Of a stretch of 64,000 nucleotides of DNA, positions 33,542-44,694 are shown in pieces. How positions within the stretch are numbered: position 1 is the stretch's first letter; the number at the start of each line of letters is the position of its first letter. The stretch comes from Streptoverticillium olivoreticuli subsp. olivoreticuli (lineage in GTDB: Bacteria; Actinomycetota; Actinomycetes; Streptomycetales; Streptomycetaceae). The stretch is taken from contig NZ_CP031455.1 of NCBI RefSeq assembly GCF_003391135.1, positions 2,503,501-2,567,500 of the forward strand, written 5' to 3'. A program made the position numbers and the translations under genes. The notes under the pieces were generated by a model. That model saw only the letters and a program-made list of their open reading frames with translations. It did no database searches and was not told the origin of the DNA.

Positions 33542-34900
33542 TCAGCCCTCCGACTCGCCCCGCAGCCGCTTGCGGACCCGCTCCACCACGTCCGCGTAGC
33601 GCGCCTCCGCGCCGTACCGCGTCGGCTCGTAGTAGCGCTTGCCGTGGATCGCGTCCGGCGCGTACTGCTGGGCGGCGATGCCGCCGGGCAGGTCGTGGGG
33701 GTAGAGATAGCCCTGCGCGTGGCCGAGCTTCTCGGCCCCCTTGTAGTGCCCGTCGCGCAGGTGCGGGGGCACTGGCCCGGCGAGGCCCGCCCGGACGTCC
33801 GCGAGGGCCGCGTCGATCGCGAGGTACGCCGCGTTGGACTTGGGCGCGAGCGCGAGCGCCACGGCCACCTGGCCGAGCACGATCCGGGCCTCCGGGAAGC
33901 CGATCAGCGCGACGGCCTGCGCACCGGCGACCGCCGTCTGGAGCGCGGTGGGGTCGGCCAGGCCGATGTCCTCGCTCGCGGAGATCATCAGCCGCCGGGC
34001 GATGAACCGCGGGTCCTCCCCCGCCTCGATCATCCGGGCCAGGTAGTGCAGGGTGGCGTCCACGTCGGAGCCGCGGATCGACTTGATCAGGGCGCTGGCG
34101 ACGTCGTAGTGCTGGTCCCCGGCGCGGTCGTAGCGCACGGCCGCGCGGTCGACGGCCTCCTCCAGCGTCTCCAGGGTGATCTCGGCCTCGCCCTTGGCGA
34201 TGGCCGAACCCGCGCCCGCCTCCAGGGCCGTCAGCGCCCGCCGCGCGTCGCCTCCGGCGATCCGCAGCAGGTGCCCCTCGGCGTCCTCCGGCAGCGTCAC
34301 CGCGCCGCCCAGGCCGCGCTCGTCGGTGAGCGCGCGGCGCAGCAGCCCGCGCAGGTCGTCGTCGGTGAGGGCCTGGAGGGTCAGCAGCAGGGAGCGGGAC
34401 AGCAGGGGCGAGATGATCGAGAAATACGGATTCTCCGTGGTGGCCGCGATCAGGGTGACCCAGCGGTTCTCGACGGCGGGCAGCAGGGAGTCCTGCTGGG
34501 CCTTGCTGAAGCGGTGGATCTCGTCCAGGAAGAGGACGGTCTCCTTGCCGTAACCGCCCGAGGCGCGGCGGGCGCCGTCGATGACGGCCCGCACCTCCTT
34601 CACCCCGGCGGTGATCGCGGACAGCTCCACGAAGCGCTTGTTGGTGGCCTGGCTGACGACATAGGCCAGGGTCGTCTTGCCGATGCCCGGCGGGCCCCAG
34701 AGGATCACCGAGGACGGCCCGGCAGGACCGCCGCTCCCCTCCCCCACGAGCCGGCGCAGCGGGGAACCCTGCTTGAGGAGGTGGCCCTGGCCGACGACTT
34801 CGTCGAGGGTCCGCGGGCGCATCCGGACGGCCAGCGGACTGCTCGCCGGGTCTTTCTCCTGGCGGTCCTCGGCGGCTGCGGTGAAGAGGTCGGGTTCCAC
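33542..34900 (-). CDS. rarA: Replication-associated recombination protein RarA (MgsA)
   Basis: AAA+ ATPase related to clamp-loader subunits that acts at stalled forks. 452 residues. Walker [18 protein letters not shown], Walker [17 protein letters not shown], sensor [13 protein letters not shown]. The C-terminal tetramerisation region has [28 protein letters not shown] chose GTG 34900 (protein begins [14 protein letters not shown]) because a DNA-damage promoter motif ends seven bases upstream, which points to a leaderless transcript. An ATG-region start further upstream would lie inside that promoter. Convergent with the DUF2470 gene. Confidence 0.96.
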   Translation of the reverse strand: MEPDLFTAAAEDRQEKDPASSPLAVRMRPRTLDEVVGQGHLLKQGSPLRRLVGEGSGGPAGPSSVILWGPPGIGKTTLAYVVSQATNKRFVELSAITAGVKEVRAVIDGARRASGGYGKETVLFLDEIHRFSKAQQDSLLPAVENRWVTLIAATTENPYFSIISPLLSRSLLLTLQALTDDDLRGLLRRALTDERGLGGAVTLPEDAEGHLLRIAGGDARRALTALEAGAGSAIAKGEAEITLETLEEAVDRAAVRYDRAGDQHYDVASALIKSIRGSDVDATLHYLARMIEAGEDPRFIARRLMISASEDIGLADPTALQTAVAGAQAVALIGFPEARIVLGQVAVALALAPKSNAAYLAIDAALADVRAGLAGPVPPHLRDGHYKGAEKLGHAQGYLYPHDLPGGIAAQQYAPDAIHGKRYYEPTRYGAEARYADVVERVRKRLRGESEG

Positions 34901-34907
34901 GCCCGAA

Positions 34908-34930
34908 ACCCTATGCCACCACACTGACAA
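34908..34930 (-). promoter_or_regulatory. RecA-independent DNA-damage promoter (PafBC type) of rarA
   Basis: Reading leftward: TTGTCAGTGTG, six bases, TAGGGT. The -10 hexamer is a perfect match and the upstream block matches 9 of 11 positions of the RecA-NDp consensus. It ends seven bases before the GTG at 34900. The AGGG that might be mistaken for a ribosome-binding site is part of this -10. Confidence 0.78.
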
Positions 34931-34960
34931 CGCCGCCGGACCCAGAGGTCCGACGGCGTT
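34929..34960 (-). terminator. Terminator after the VKOR gene
   Basis: AACGCCG, one mismatch, CGGACC pairs with GGTCCG, mismatch, CGGCGTT around a short loop, about 23 bases past the VKOR stop. It insulates the rarA promoter, which overlaps its far edge. Confidence 0.7.
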
Positions 34961-34983
34961 CGTTCAGGCGCGGAGGGCGGCGG

Positions 34984-35634
34984 TCAGGCGGTGCCGCCGG
35001 TCCAGAAGTCCCACCACTTGGTGAGGATCAGCATGCCGATGATGCCGATGTGCAGCACCGGGATCACCCAGTGGAACTCCAGCAGCGCGCTCCGCAGCGC
35101 CCGCGGGGCGGGGATGAAGCCACTGCGGAGGTTCTGCACGGTCACGTACCAGAACATGACGATCGTGCCGACCCAGGCGAGGCAGCACCACAGGCACAGC
35201 GAGCCGATCACGTACAGCGACTCGTACTGCAGCCAGCTGACGAAACCGACGCCGAAGAGGCAGCCGGCCTGCATGCCGAGCCAGTACCACCGCGGGAAGC
35301 GGGCGCCGGAGAGCAGCGCGAGACCGATCGCGATGATCGCGCCGTAGCAGACCAGACCGAGCATCGGGTTGGGGAACCCGAACGCCTCCGCCTGCTCGCT
35401 CTTCATGATGTTGCCGCAGGAGACGATCGGGTTGAGGCTGCACCCCGGGACGAAGTTCGGGTCCTTGAGCAGCTCGAACTTGTCGAGCGTGATGACCCAG
35501 GACGCCAGCAGCCCCATGGCACCGGTGACGACCAGCAGCAGGGAGAACGCGCGGCCGCCGCCCACGGAACCCGTGGCCGGGCCGTCCCGCTCCTCGCCGT
35601 CGGTGTCGGAGCGGTCGAGTGCCGAAGTGGTCAT
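34984..35634 (-). CDS. Vitamin K epoxide reductase-family disulfide oxidoreductase
   Basis: Membrane enzyme that re-oxidises secreted thiol oxidases using menaquinone, supporting disulfide formation outside the cell. 216 residues with four or five membrane helices. The active-site CxxC is CLWC at about 147-150, near the end of a helix, and the loop pair is Cys65 and Cys73 ([12 protein letters not shown]), the standard VKOR arrangement. No thioredoxin domain is fused, so a separate DsbA-like partner is expected. ATG start at 35634. It follows hisS on the opposite side of a 58-base gap and has its own terminator. Confidence 0.93.
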   Translation of the reverse strand: MTTSALDRSDTDGEERDGPATGSVGGGRAFSLLLVVTGAMGLLASWVITLDKFELLKDPNFVPGCSLNPIVSCGNIMKSEQAEAFGFPNPMLGLVCYGAIIAIGLALLSGARFPRWYWLGMQAGCLFGVGFVSWLQYESLYVIGSLCLWCCLAWVGTIVMFWYVTVQNLRSGFIPAPRALRSALLEFHWVIPVLHIGIIGMLILTKWWDFWTGGTA

Positions 35635-35692
35635 AGCGCCATTGATCCCATCAGTCGGTCCGTGCGGCCATTCTGCACCAGGGCCCCGGCAA

Positions 35693-36955
35693 TCAGCCCT
35701 GCCTGGTGAGGAGTTCGCCCACCACCGCGTCGAGGGCGACGGGTGTCTGCTCGCCGGTCTCCAGGTCCTTGAGCTGCACCATGCCATCGGCGAGGTCCCG
35801 CTCGCCCGCGACGAGCGCGAAGCGGGCGCCCGAGCGGTTGGCCGATTTCATGGCGTTCTTCAGGCCCTTGCCGCCGAACGCGAAGTCGGTGGCGACACCG
35901 GCGCGGCGCAGCTCGGTCACGAGGCCGAACAGCACCCGCCGGGCCTCGTCGCCCACCGGCACGGCGAAGACCTGCGTCGCGGCGGGCAGGTCGAGCTCGA
36001 TGCCCTCGGCCTTGAGCGCCAGCACCGTGCGGTCGACGCCGAGCGCCCAGCCGACGGACGGCAGCGCCGGTCCGCCGATCATCTCGGACAGGCCGTCGTA
36101 GCGGCCGCCGCCGCCCACCGCGGACTGCGAGCCGAGGCCGTCGTGGACGAACTCGAAGGTGGTGCGGGTGTAGTAGTCCAGGCCGCGGACCAGCTTCTCG
36201 TCGTCCTCGAAGGCGACGCCCGCCGCGGTCAGCAGCTCGCGCACCCGCTCGTGGTACTCCTTGCACGCCTCGCAGAGGTGGTCGCGGAGCATCGGGGCGC
36301 CGACGAGCTGCTTCTGCACGGCCTCGCGCTTGTCGTCGAGGACCCGGAGCGGGTTGATCTCGATGCGGCGCCGGGTGTCCTCGTCGAGGTCCAGGCCGCG
36401 CAGGAAGGACTGGAGCGCGTCGCGGTAGGCGGGGCGGCACTCCTTGTCACCGAGGGAGTTCAGCAGCAGCCGGAAGTTGCTCAGGCCCAGCGACTTGTAG
36501 GCGTCGACGGCCAGGATGATCAGCTCGGCGTCGAGCGCCGGGTCCTCGGCGCCGATGGCCTCGGCGCCGACCTGCGAGAAGTGCCGGTAGCGGCCGGCCT
36601 GCGGGCGCTCGTAGCGGTAGTACGAGCCGGAGTACCAGAGCTTGACCGGGAGGTTGCCGGCCTTGTGCAGGTTGGCCTCCAGGGCCGCGCGCAGCACGGA
36701 GGCGGTGCCCTCGGGGCGCAGCGCGAGCTGGTCGCCGCCGCGCGTGGTGAGGGTGTACATCTCCTTGGTCACGATGTCGGTGGACTCGCCCACACCGCGG
36801 GAGAACAGCTCGACCTGCTCGAAGCCGGGGGTCTCGATATAGCCGTACCCGGAGCGCTTGAGCGGCGCGGAGATGGCCTCGCGCACCGCGAGGTAGACCG
36901 CGGAGTCGGGCGGGGTCAGGTCGTAGGTGCCCTTGGGGGCCTTGAACGTACTCAC
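35693..36955 (-). CDS. hisS: Histidyl-tRNA synthetase
   Basis: Charges tRNA-His. 420 residues, class II. N-terminal [17 protein letters not shown], motif 2 [13 protein letters not shown] with [23 protein letters not shown], histidine-specific loop [15 protein letters not shown], and GVDRTVLAL near motif 3. GTG start at 36955 (MSTFKAPKG). Eleven bases separate it from the preceding metallo-hydrolase gene, so the two are cotranscribed. Confidence 0.97.
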   Translation of the reverse strand: MSTFKAPKGTYDLTPPDSAVYLAVREAISAPLKRSGYGYIETPGFEQVELFSRGVGESTDIVTKEMYTLTTRGGDQLALRPEGTASVLRAALEANLHKAGNLPVKLWYSGSYYRYERPQAGRYRHFSQVGAEAIGAEDPALDAELIILAVDAYKSLGLSNFRLLLNSLGDKECRPAYRDALQSFLRGLDLDEDTRRRIEINPLRVLDDKREAVQKQLVGAPMLRDHLCEACKEYHERVRELLTAAGVAFEDDEKLVRGLDYYTRTTFEFVHDGLGSQSAVGGGGRYDGLSEMIGGPALPSVGWALGVDRTVLALKAEGIELDLPAATQVFAVPVGDEARRVLFGLVTELRRAGVATDFAFGGKGLKNAMKSANRSGARFALVAGERDLADGMVQLKDLETGEQTPVALDAVVGELLTRQG

Positions 36956-36966
36956 GGGAAAAATCT

Positions 36967-37689
36967 TCACATTCCTCGTCGCGGAGGGGCGGTGGCGCCG
37001 CCTCCGAGGCCGTGGCGCGCTTCTGCCAGGTCCCGCAGGTACGGGTTGGTGGCGCGCTCGCGGCCGATGCTGGTCTGGGGGCCGTGGCCGGACAGCACCA
37101 CGGTCGAGTCGTCCAGGGGCAGGCACACGCGTGCCAGCGACCGGAGTATCTCGGCGTGATCGCCGCCGGGCAGGTCGGTGCGTCCGATGGAGCCGGCGAA
37201 CAACAGGTCGCCCGAGAAGAACACCGACGGCACGTCGGAGGTCTCGGGCAGCCGGAAGGTCACCGACCCCTTGGTATGGCCGGGCGCGTGCGCGACGGAG
37301 AACTCCAGCCCGGCGAGGTCCAGCCGGGCGCCGTCGGTGAGCTCCTTGACGTCGTCCGGCTCCCCCACGGTCAGCTCGCCCATGAGGGGCTGCCCGATGG
37401 AGCGGCCGAGGGCCTTCTCCGGGTCGCTCATCATGTAGCGGTCCGAGGGGTGGATCCAGGCGGGGACGTCGTGGGCGCCGCACACCGGGACGACCGAGGC
37501 GACATGGTCGATGTGTCCATGGGTGAGGACGACGGCGACGGGCTTGAGCCGATGCTTCCTGAGCGCTTCCTCGACGCCCTGGGCGGCCTGGTGGCCCGGG
37601 TCGATGATCACGCACTCCTCGCCTGCGGCCGGGGCGACCAGATAGCAATTGGTGCCCCAGGCCCCGGCGGGGAACCCGGCGATAAGCAC
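36967..37689 (-). CDS. MBL-fold metallo-hydrolase (glyoxalase II-like)
   Basis: 240 residues. The binuclear metal site is THGHIDH (HxHxDH), followed by the downstream ligands in [24 protein letters not shown] and [13 protein letters not shown]. This matches hydroxyacylglutathione-hydrolase-like proteins. Streptomyces lacks glutathione, so the substrate is more likely a mycothiol adduct or another thioester; that is inference. GTG start at 37689. It precedes hisS by 11 bases and shares a divergent 185-base gap with the cyclophilin gene, which holds a 14-base tandem repeat. Confidence 0.93.
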   Translation of the reverse strand: MLIAGFPAGAWGTNCYLVAPAAGEECVIIDPGHQAAQGVEEALRKHRLKPVAVVLTHGHIDHVASVVPVCGAHDVPAWIHPSDRYMMSDPEKALGRSIGQPLMGELTVGEPDDVKELTDGARLDLAGLEFSVAHAPGHTKGSVTFRLPETSDVPSVFFSGDLLFAGSIGRTDLPGGDHAEILRSLARVCLPLDDSTVVLSGHGPQTSIGRERATNPYLRDLAEARHGLGGGATAPPRRGM

Positions 37690-37730
37690 ATTCGTCCTTA
37701 ATGATCGACCAGCAGAATTCCAGCAGTGGA

Positions 37731-37759
37731 CCGGCGGGGACTCCCCGGCGGGGAACCCC
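37731..37759. repeat. Two-copy 14-base tandem repeat in the divergent promoter region
   Basis: CCGGCGGGGA occurs at 37731-37740 and again at 37745-37754, with adjoining C/G-rich bases that can fold into alternative hairpins. It lies between the metallo-hydrolase start and the cyclophilin start. A binding site for a regulator is possible; chance in G+C-rich DNA cannot be excluded. Confidence 0.3.
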
Positions 37760-37874
37760 GGCCGGTACAGAGCCTACCGGCGGCACTCCCGTCACAGCGA
37801 ACCCGTATACGGTACGGGCACACCCCGCAACATCCGGATCCACCATGGACCAGACGCCACGAGGAGACGACCCG

Positions 37875-38696
37875 GTGGTCAGTAACGAGCAGCGGCGGCG
37901 GCAGCTCGCCCGGGAGAAGTTCGAGCGGCAGCAGGAGCGCCGCGAGGCGGCCCGCCGCAAGGCGCGCCGCCGGAACGCGGTGATCGCCGCGGGCCTGGCC
38001 GTGGTGCTGGCCGCGGGCGCGACCGCGTACGCCACGGGCGCGCTGTCCGGCGGCGGCGGGAAGGACACCACGGACGCCGCGGCGCCGGACAGCTCCACGC
38101 CGCCGAGCAAGGGCCCGGACCCGTGCGCCAAGGCGGCCCCGGGCTCGCCCTCCGCCAAGTCGTGGAAGTCGGAGCCCGCGATGGCCGTCGACAAGTCGGC
38201 CTCGTACGCGATGGATCTGAAGACCACCTGCGGCGGCATCGACATCAAGCTCGACGCCGACAAGGCGCCGCACACGGTGAACTCGTTCAACTTCCTGGCC
38301 GGCGAGGGGTTCTACGACCACAGCTCGTGCCACCGGCTCACCAACGCCAACATCTACGTCCTCCAGTGCGGCGACCCCAAGGGCAACGGCACGGGCGGCT
38401 CCGGCTACACGATCCCGGACGAGAACCTCAAGGACACCCGGATCAAGGACGGGATCTATCCGGCGGGCACGGTCGCGATGGCCAACACCGGCCAGCCGGA
38501 CTCCGGCGGCAGCCAGTTCTTCCTCGTCTACCAGGACAGCAAGCTGGACCCGAAGTACACCCCGGTCGGCACCATCGGCGCCGACGGCATGAAGGTGCTC
38601 AAGAAGATCGCCGACGCGGGTGTGCAGGGCGGCGCCCCCGACGGCGCGCCCAACGCGACCGTCACGATCGACAAGGCGACCGTGGCCAAGTCCTGA
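37875..38696 (+). CDS. Membrane-anchored cyclophilin-type peptidyl-prolyl isomerase
   Basis: 273 residues. A strongly basic cytoplasmic head (1-33; [19 protein letters not shown]), a membrane anchor at about 34-53, and an extracytoplasmic cyclophilin domain: [42 protein letters not shown] and [23 protein letters not shown]. The catalytic Arg is kept (CHRL for FHRV). Four cysteines occur outside the membrane, suggesting two disulfides. I chose GTG 37875 with GAGGAG eight bases upstream; an ATG at 37845 and longer reading frames lack ribosome-binding sites. It is probably a folding factor for secreted proteins. Confidence 0.9.
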   Translation: MVSNEQRRRQLAREKFERQQERREAARRKARRRNAVIAAGLAVVLAAGATAYATGALSGGGGKDTTDAAAPDSSTPPSKGPDPCAKAAPGSPSAKSWKSEPAMAVDKSASYAMDLKTTCGGIDIKLDADKAPHTVNSFNFLAGEGFYDHSSCHRLTNANIYVLQCGDPKGNGTGGSGYTIPDENLKDTRIKDGIYPAGTVAMANTGQPDSGGSQFFLVYQDSKLDPKYTPVGTIGADGMKVLKKIADAGVQGGAPDGAPNATVTIDKATVAKS

Positions 38697-38919
38697 GCCC
38701 CGCCGGGGTATTCGCCGTCCGCGGCCGCCCTCCCGCCTCGCCACCGGGGCCTTCCGGGCCTGCGCACGGCGAAATTTCGGTCGCGCGGGATACGGACAGC
38801 CGGGCCACCGGTCGCCTATGTTGGCGTTGTGTAGGGTGCCTGATCCGACGGCTGCCCGCACCCAATCGATCAAGCCGTCGGACCGGTCAGGGCGCGGCCC
38901 TGCCGGAACAACTGTGGAC

Positions 38920-38953
38920 GATGCCCGAGGGGCCGCGCACCGGCCCCGGCATC
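38920..38953 (+). promoter_or_regulatory. Bulged hairpin in the leader of the DUF349 gene
   Basis: GATGCC pairs with GGCATC and GGGGCCG with CGGCCCC, with a three-base bulge CGA and a five-base loop. It ends 16 bases before the GTG and just ahead of the GGAGGAGG ribosome-binding site. It could be a terminator of the preceding cyclophilin gene or a leader element that controls translation. The rest of the 273-base gap shows nothing I can name. Confidence 0.4.
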
Positions 38954-38969
38954 ATGTGGAGGAGGCGCT

Positions 38970-40199
38970 GTGAGCAGCGACCCATGGGGCCGCGTCGATG
39001 AGACGGGGACTGTGTACGTGCGTACCGCCGACGGCGAGCAGGTCGTCGGCTCGTGGCAGGCGGGTTCCCCCGACGAGGCACTCGCCTACTTCGAGCGCAA
39101 GTACGAGGGCCTGGTCGTCGAGATCGGCCTCCTCGAGCGCCGGGTCAGGACCACCGACCTGTCGGCCAAGGACGCGACGACCGCGATCGACCACCTGCGG
39201 ACGCAGGTCGACGAACACCACGCGGTCGGCGATCTGGACGCGCTGCGCGTCCGGCTCGACAAGCTCGTCGCGACGGTCGAGACGCGCCGCGAGGAGCGCA
39301 AGGCCGCCAAGGCGAAGCAGTCCGACGAGGCCCGCACGGCGAAGGAGGCACTGGTCGCCGAGGCCGAGGAGCTGGCCGCGAGCGAGCAGTGGCGGTCGGC
39401 CGGCGAGCGGCTGCGCGCCCTGGTCGACACCTGGAAGGGCCTGCCGCGGCTGGACCGCAAGGCGGACGACGAGCTGTGGCACCGCTTCTCGCACGCCCGC
39501 TCGGCGTTCTCCAAGCGGCGCAAGGCGCACTTCGCGTCGCTGGACGCCCAGCGCGAGGAGGCCCGCAAGGCCAAGGAGAAGCTGGTCGCCGAGGCCGAGT
39601 CGCTCTCCGGGTCGGCCGACTGGGGCCCGACGGCCGCGCGTTACCGCGAGCTGATGGCGGACTGGAAGGCCGTCGGGCGCGCCCAGCGCGAGGCGGAGGA
39701 CGAGCTGTGGGCCCGCTTCCGCGGCGCGCAGGACGTCTTCTTCCAGGCGCGCGGCGAGGTGTTCGCCGAGCGCGACGCCGAGCAGCAGGTCAACCTCACC
39801 CGCAAGGAGGAGCTGGTCACCGAGGCGGAGAAGCTGCTGCCGGTGACGGACCTCAAGGCGGCGCGGGCGGCGTTCCGTTCGATCAACGAGCGCTGGGAGG
39901 CCGTGGGCCACGTGCCGCGGGACGCCCGGCCGAAGATCGAGGGCCGGATGCACACCGTCGAGCGCGCGCTCCAGGAGGCCGAGGAGAGCGAGTGGCGGCG
40001 TACCAACCCGGAGGCACGGGCGCGCGCGGCCGGTCTGACCGGGCAGCTGCAGGCCGCGGTCGACAAGCTGCAGGAGCAGGCGGACAAGGCGCGTGCCGCG
40101 GGCAACGACGCCAAGGCCGACAAGCTCACCAAGGAGCTGGAGGGCCGCAAGGCGCTGCTGGACCAGGCCCTGAAGGGCCTGGAGGAGTTCGGCGGCTGA
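38970..40199 (+). CDS. DUF349 repeat coiled-coil protein
   Basis: 409 residues, almost entirely helical and highly charged. After an N-terminal segment with YVRTADGEQVVGSWQAGSPDEALAYFERKY, about four DUF349-type repeats follow, each with a WK or RW pair and a run like AEAEELAASEQWRSAGERLRALVDTWKGL. The repeats recur near residues 120, 195 and 275. DUF349 proteins are of unknown function; homologues have been linked to RNA polymerase or stress in other bacteria. GTG start at 38970 with GGAGGAGG upstream. Convergent with relA across a strong hairpin. Confidence 0.88.
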   Translation: MSSDPWGRVDETGTVYVRTADGEQVVGSWQAGSPDEALAYFERKYEGLVVEIGLLERRVRTTDLSAKDATTAIDHLRTQVDEHHAVGDLDALRVRLDKLVATVETRREERKAAKAKQSDEARTAKEALVAEAEELAASEQWRSAGERLRALVDTWKGLPRLDRKADDELWHRFSHARSAFSKRRKAHFASLDAQREEARKAKEKLVAEAESLSGSADWGPTAARYRELMADWKAVGRAQREAEDELWARFRGAQDVFFQARGEVFAERDAEQQVNLTRKEELVTEAEKLLPVTDLKAARAAFRSINERWEAVGHVPRDARPKIEGRMHTVERALQEAEESEWRRTNPEARARAAGLTGQLQAAVDKLQEQADKARAAGNDAKADKLTKELEGRKALLDQALKGLEEFGG

Positions 40200-40221
40200 G
40201 AAGCCGTCACATGAAGTAGGA

Positions 40222-40257
40222 AGTAAGGGGCTCCGGCTATGGCCGGAGCCCCTTACT
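40222..40257. terminator. Bidirectional terminator between DUF349 gene and relA
   Basis: Perfect 16-base arms (AGTAAGGGGCTCCGGC and its complement) with a four-base loop, 22 bases past the DUF349 stop and 29 bases past the relA stop. Confidence 0.88.
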
Positions 40258-40286
40258 CATGTCCGCTTCCCCGATGTCCGCGCCGG

Positions 40287-42839
<2,553 letters not shown>

Positions 42840-42942
42840 GAGCACTCCTCATGCGGGTCCGGCCCCCCGTTCAGGTCCGGACTGCCATGGTATCGAGCCG
42901 GGCGGCGTGGCTGCCGCGCGGCCGGGTGGTGCCGAGCACGAA

Positions 42943-42982
42943 CGCGGGGCGGGCACCGGATGTTCCCGGTGCCCGCCCCGCG
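42943..42982 (-). terminator. Terminator after apt
   Basis: Perfect 17-base arms (CGCGGGGCGGGCACCGG and its complement) with a six-base loop, 32 bases past the apt stop. It separates apt and secFD from relA. Confidence 0.88.
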
Positions 42983-43014
42983 TCGTCGATCGCGTCGTTG
43001 CCGTCCCGTACGGG

Positions 43015-43560
43015 TCAGAGCGTGATCAGTGCCTCCAGCGGCGCGTCGCCGAGGCCTTCGGCCAGTCGCCGACGGCCGTCGAGGAAGCCGAGCTCCATCA
43101 GCACGGCGACGCCCGCGACCTCGGCGCCGGCCCGGCGGATCAGCTGGAGCGCCGCCTCCGCCGTGCCGCCGGTGGCCAGCACGTCGTCGATGACCAGCAC
43201 CCGGTCGCCCGGGCCCACGGCGTCGGCGTGCATCTCGATCTCGGCGGTGCCGTACTCCAGCTCGTACGACTGCGCGAGGCAGGCGCCGGGGAGCTTGCCC
43301 GCCTTGCGCACGGGGATGAAGCCGATGCCGGCGCGGACGGCGGCCGGGGCGCCCAGGATGAACCCGCGGGCCTCCAGGCCGACGACCTTGGTCGCGCCGA
43401 GGCGCTCGCAGAGCTCGGCGAAGGTGTCGGTGAGCAGACCGAACGCCTTGGCGTCGGCGAGCAGCGGGGTGATGTCCTTGAACATCACGCCCGGCTTCGG
43501 GTAGTCCGGCACATCGTGGATGTGCGCGAGCAGCGCCTCACGCAGCTTCTCGTCGGTCAT
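43015..43560 (-). CDS. apt: Adenine phosphoribosyltransferase
   Basis: Salvages adenine to AMP. 181 residues. N-terminal HIHDVPDYPKPGVMFKDITPLL and the PRPP motif VLVIDDVLATGGTAEAAL are standard. I chose ATG 43560, which has GGAGGT four bases upstream. An alternative ATG at 43581 overlaps the secF stop by four bases and would add seven residues (MSAVEVG). Either way it is translated with secF. The secF-apt-relA order is common in Actinobacteria. Confidence 0.96.
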   Translation of the reverse strand: MTDEKLREALLAHIHDVPDYPKPGVMFKDITPLLADAKAFGLLTDTFAELCERLGATKVVGLEARGFILGAPAAVRAGIGFIPVRKAGKLPGACLAQSYELEYGTAEIEMHADAVGPGDRVLVIDDVLATGGTAEAALQLIRRAGAEVAGVAVLMELGFLDGRRRLAEGLGDAPLEALITL

Positions 43561-43577
43561 GCCGACCTCCACGGCGC

Positions 43578-44693
43578 TCATCGGCGCTTCCCCGAGGGAC
43601 GGCCGCGGCCGCCGCGGTTGCGGGGGGTGGCCTGGCGGACGATGCCCGCCGGGGCCGCGTCCTCCGGCTCCTCGCCGTAGGACTCCTCGTCCTGCGGCTC
43701 GCCCTCGCCGGACTCGGCCTTGGCGGTCGCGGCGGCGCGCTTGGCCGCCACCCGCTTGGCCAGGGCCCGCATCTGCGGGTCGCGCTCCTTGAGGTCGGCG
43801 ACCAGCGGGGTCGCGATGAAGATCGAGGAGTACGCACCGGCCGCGAGGCCGACGAAGAGGGCGAGGGAGATGTCGTTGAGCATGCCCGCGCCCAGGAAGC
43901 CGCCGCCGATGAAGAGCAGGCCGGCGACCGGCAGCAGCGCCACGACAGTGGTGTTGATGGAGCGCACCAGGGTGCCGTTGAGGCTGCGGTTGGCGATCTC
44001 GCTGTAGGTCCAGCGGGTCTGCTTGGTGATCTCCTTCGAGCTCTCCTTCAGACCGTCGAAGACGACGACGGTGTCGTAGAGGGAGTAACCGAGGATGGTC
44101 AGCAGACCGATCACCGTGCCCGGGGTGACCTCGAAGCCCACCAGGGCGTAGACGCCGACGGTGATGGTGAGGTCGTGGATCAGGGCGATGAGGGCGGCGA
44201 TCGCCATGCGCCATTCGAAGGCGATCGCCAGATAGATCACCACGAGGATCATGAAGACCGCCAGGCCCGTCCAGGCCTTGTTGGCGATCTGGTCGCCCCA
44301 GCTGGGGCCGACGATATCGGCATTGATCTTGTTCAGCGGGACGTCGAGCTTCTTGGCCAGCGCCGCCTGCGTCGTCCGCGACTGCTCGGTGGTCAGCTCG
44401 CTGACCTGGACGCGCAGCGTGTTGTTGCCGAGCTTCTGGACGATGGCGGGGTGCCCCGAGGTGTCCTCGGCCGTCCGCTTGGCCTGCTCGGCCGAGACGG
44501 AGGTCGTGGGCGTGGTGAAGACCGCGCCGCCGGAGAACTCGATGCCCATGTTCAGGCCGCGCACGGCCAGGCCGACGATGGCCGTGATCGTGATGAGGAT
44601 CGAGATGCCGTACCAGATCTTCCGCTTGCCGACGAAGTCGTAGCCGACCTCACCGCGGTAGAGCCGGGCGCCGAGGTTGCCGAGCTTGGACAT
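43578..44693 (-). CDS. secF: Protein translocase subunit SecF
   Basis: Partner of SecD in the proton-driven complex that helps pull proteins out of the SecYEG channel. 371 residues with six membrane helices. GLNMGIEFSGGAVF is the hallmark at the first periplasmic loop, and FEVTPGTVIGLLTILGYSLYDTVVVFDGLKE marks helix 4. The basic C-terminal tail (RNRGGRGRPSGKRR) is cytoplasmic. ATG start at 44693, one base past the secD stop. Confidence 0.97.
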   Translation of the reverse strand: MSKLGNLGARLYRGEVGYDFVGKRKIWYGISILITITAIVGLAVRGLNMGIEFSGGAVFTTPTTSVSAEQAKRTAEDTSGHPAIVQKLGNNTLRVQVSELTTEQSRTTQAALAKKLDVPLNKINADIVGPSWGDQIANKAWTGLAVFMILVVIYLAIAFEWRMAIAALIALIHDLTITVGVYALVGFEVTPGTVIGLLTILGYSLYDTVVVFDGLKESSKEITKQTRWTYSEIANRSLNGTLVRSINTTVVALLPVAGLLFIGGGFLGAGMLNDISLALFVGLAAGAYSSIFIATPLVADLKERDPQMRALAKRVAAKRAAATAKAESGEGEPQDEESYGEEPEDAAPAGIVRQATPRNRGGRGRPSGKRR

Positions 44694-44694
44694 C

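Noticed and set aside
34901..34930. A longer RarA start upstream of GTG 34900 and an AGGG ribosome-binding site
   Set aside because: That segment is the DNA-damage promoter; its -10 TAGGGT contains the AGGG, and family members begin at MEPDLFTAA.
37701..37874. A 58-residue N-terminal extension of the cyclophilin
   Set aside because: It has no ribosome-binding site and overlaps the divergent promoter region. The GTG at 37875 has GAGGAG at proper spacing.
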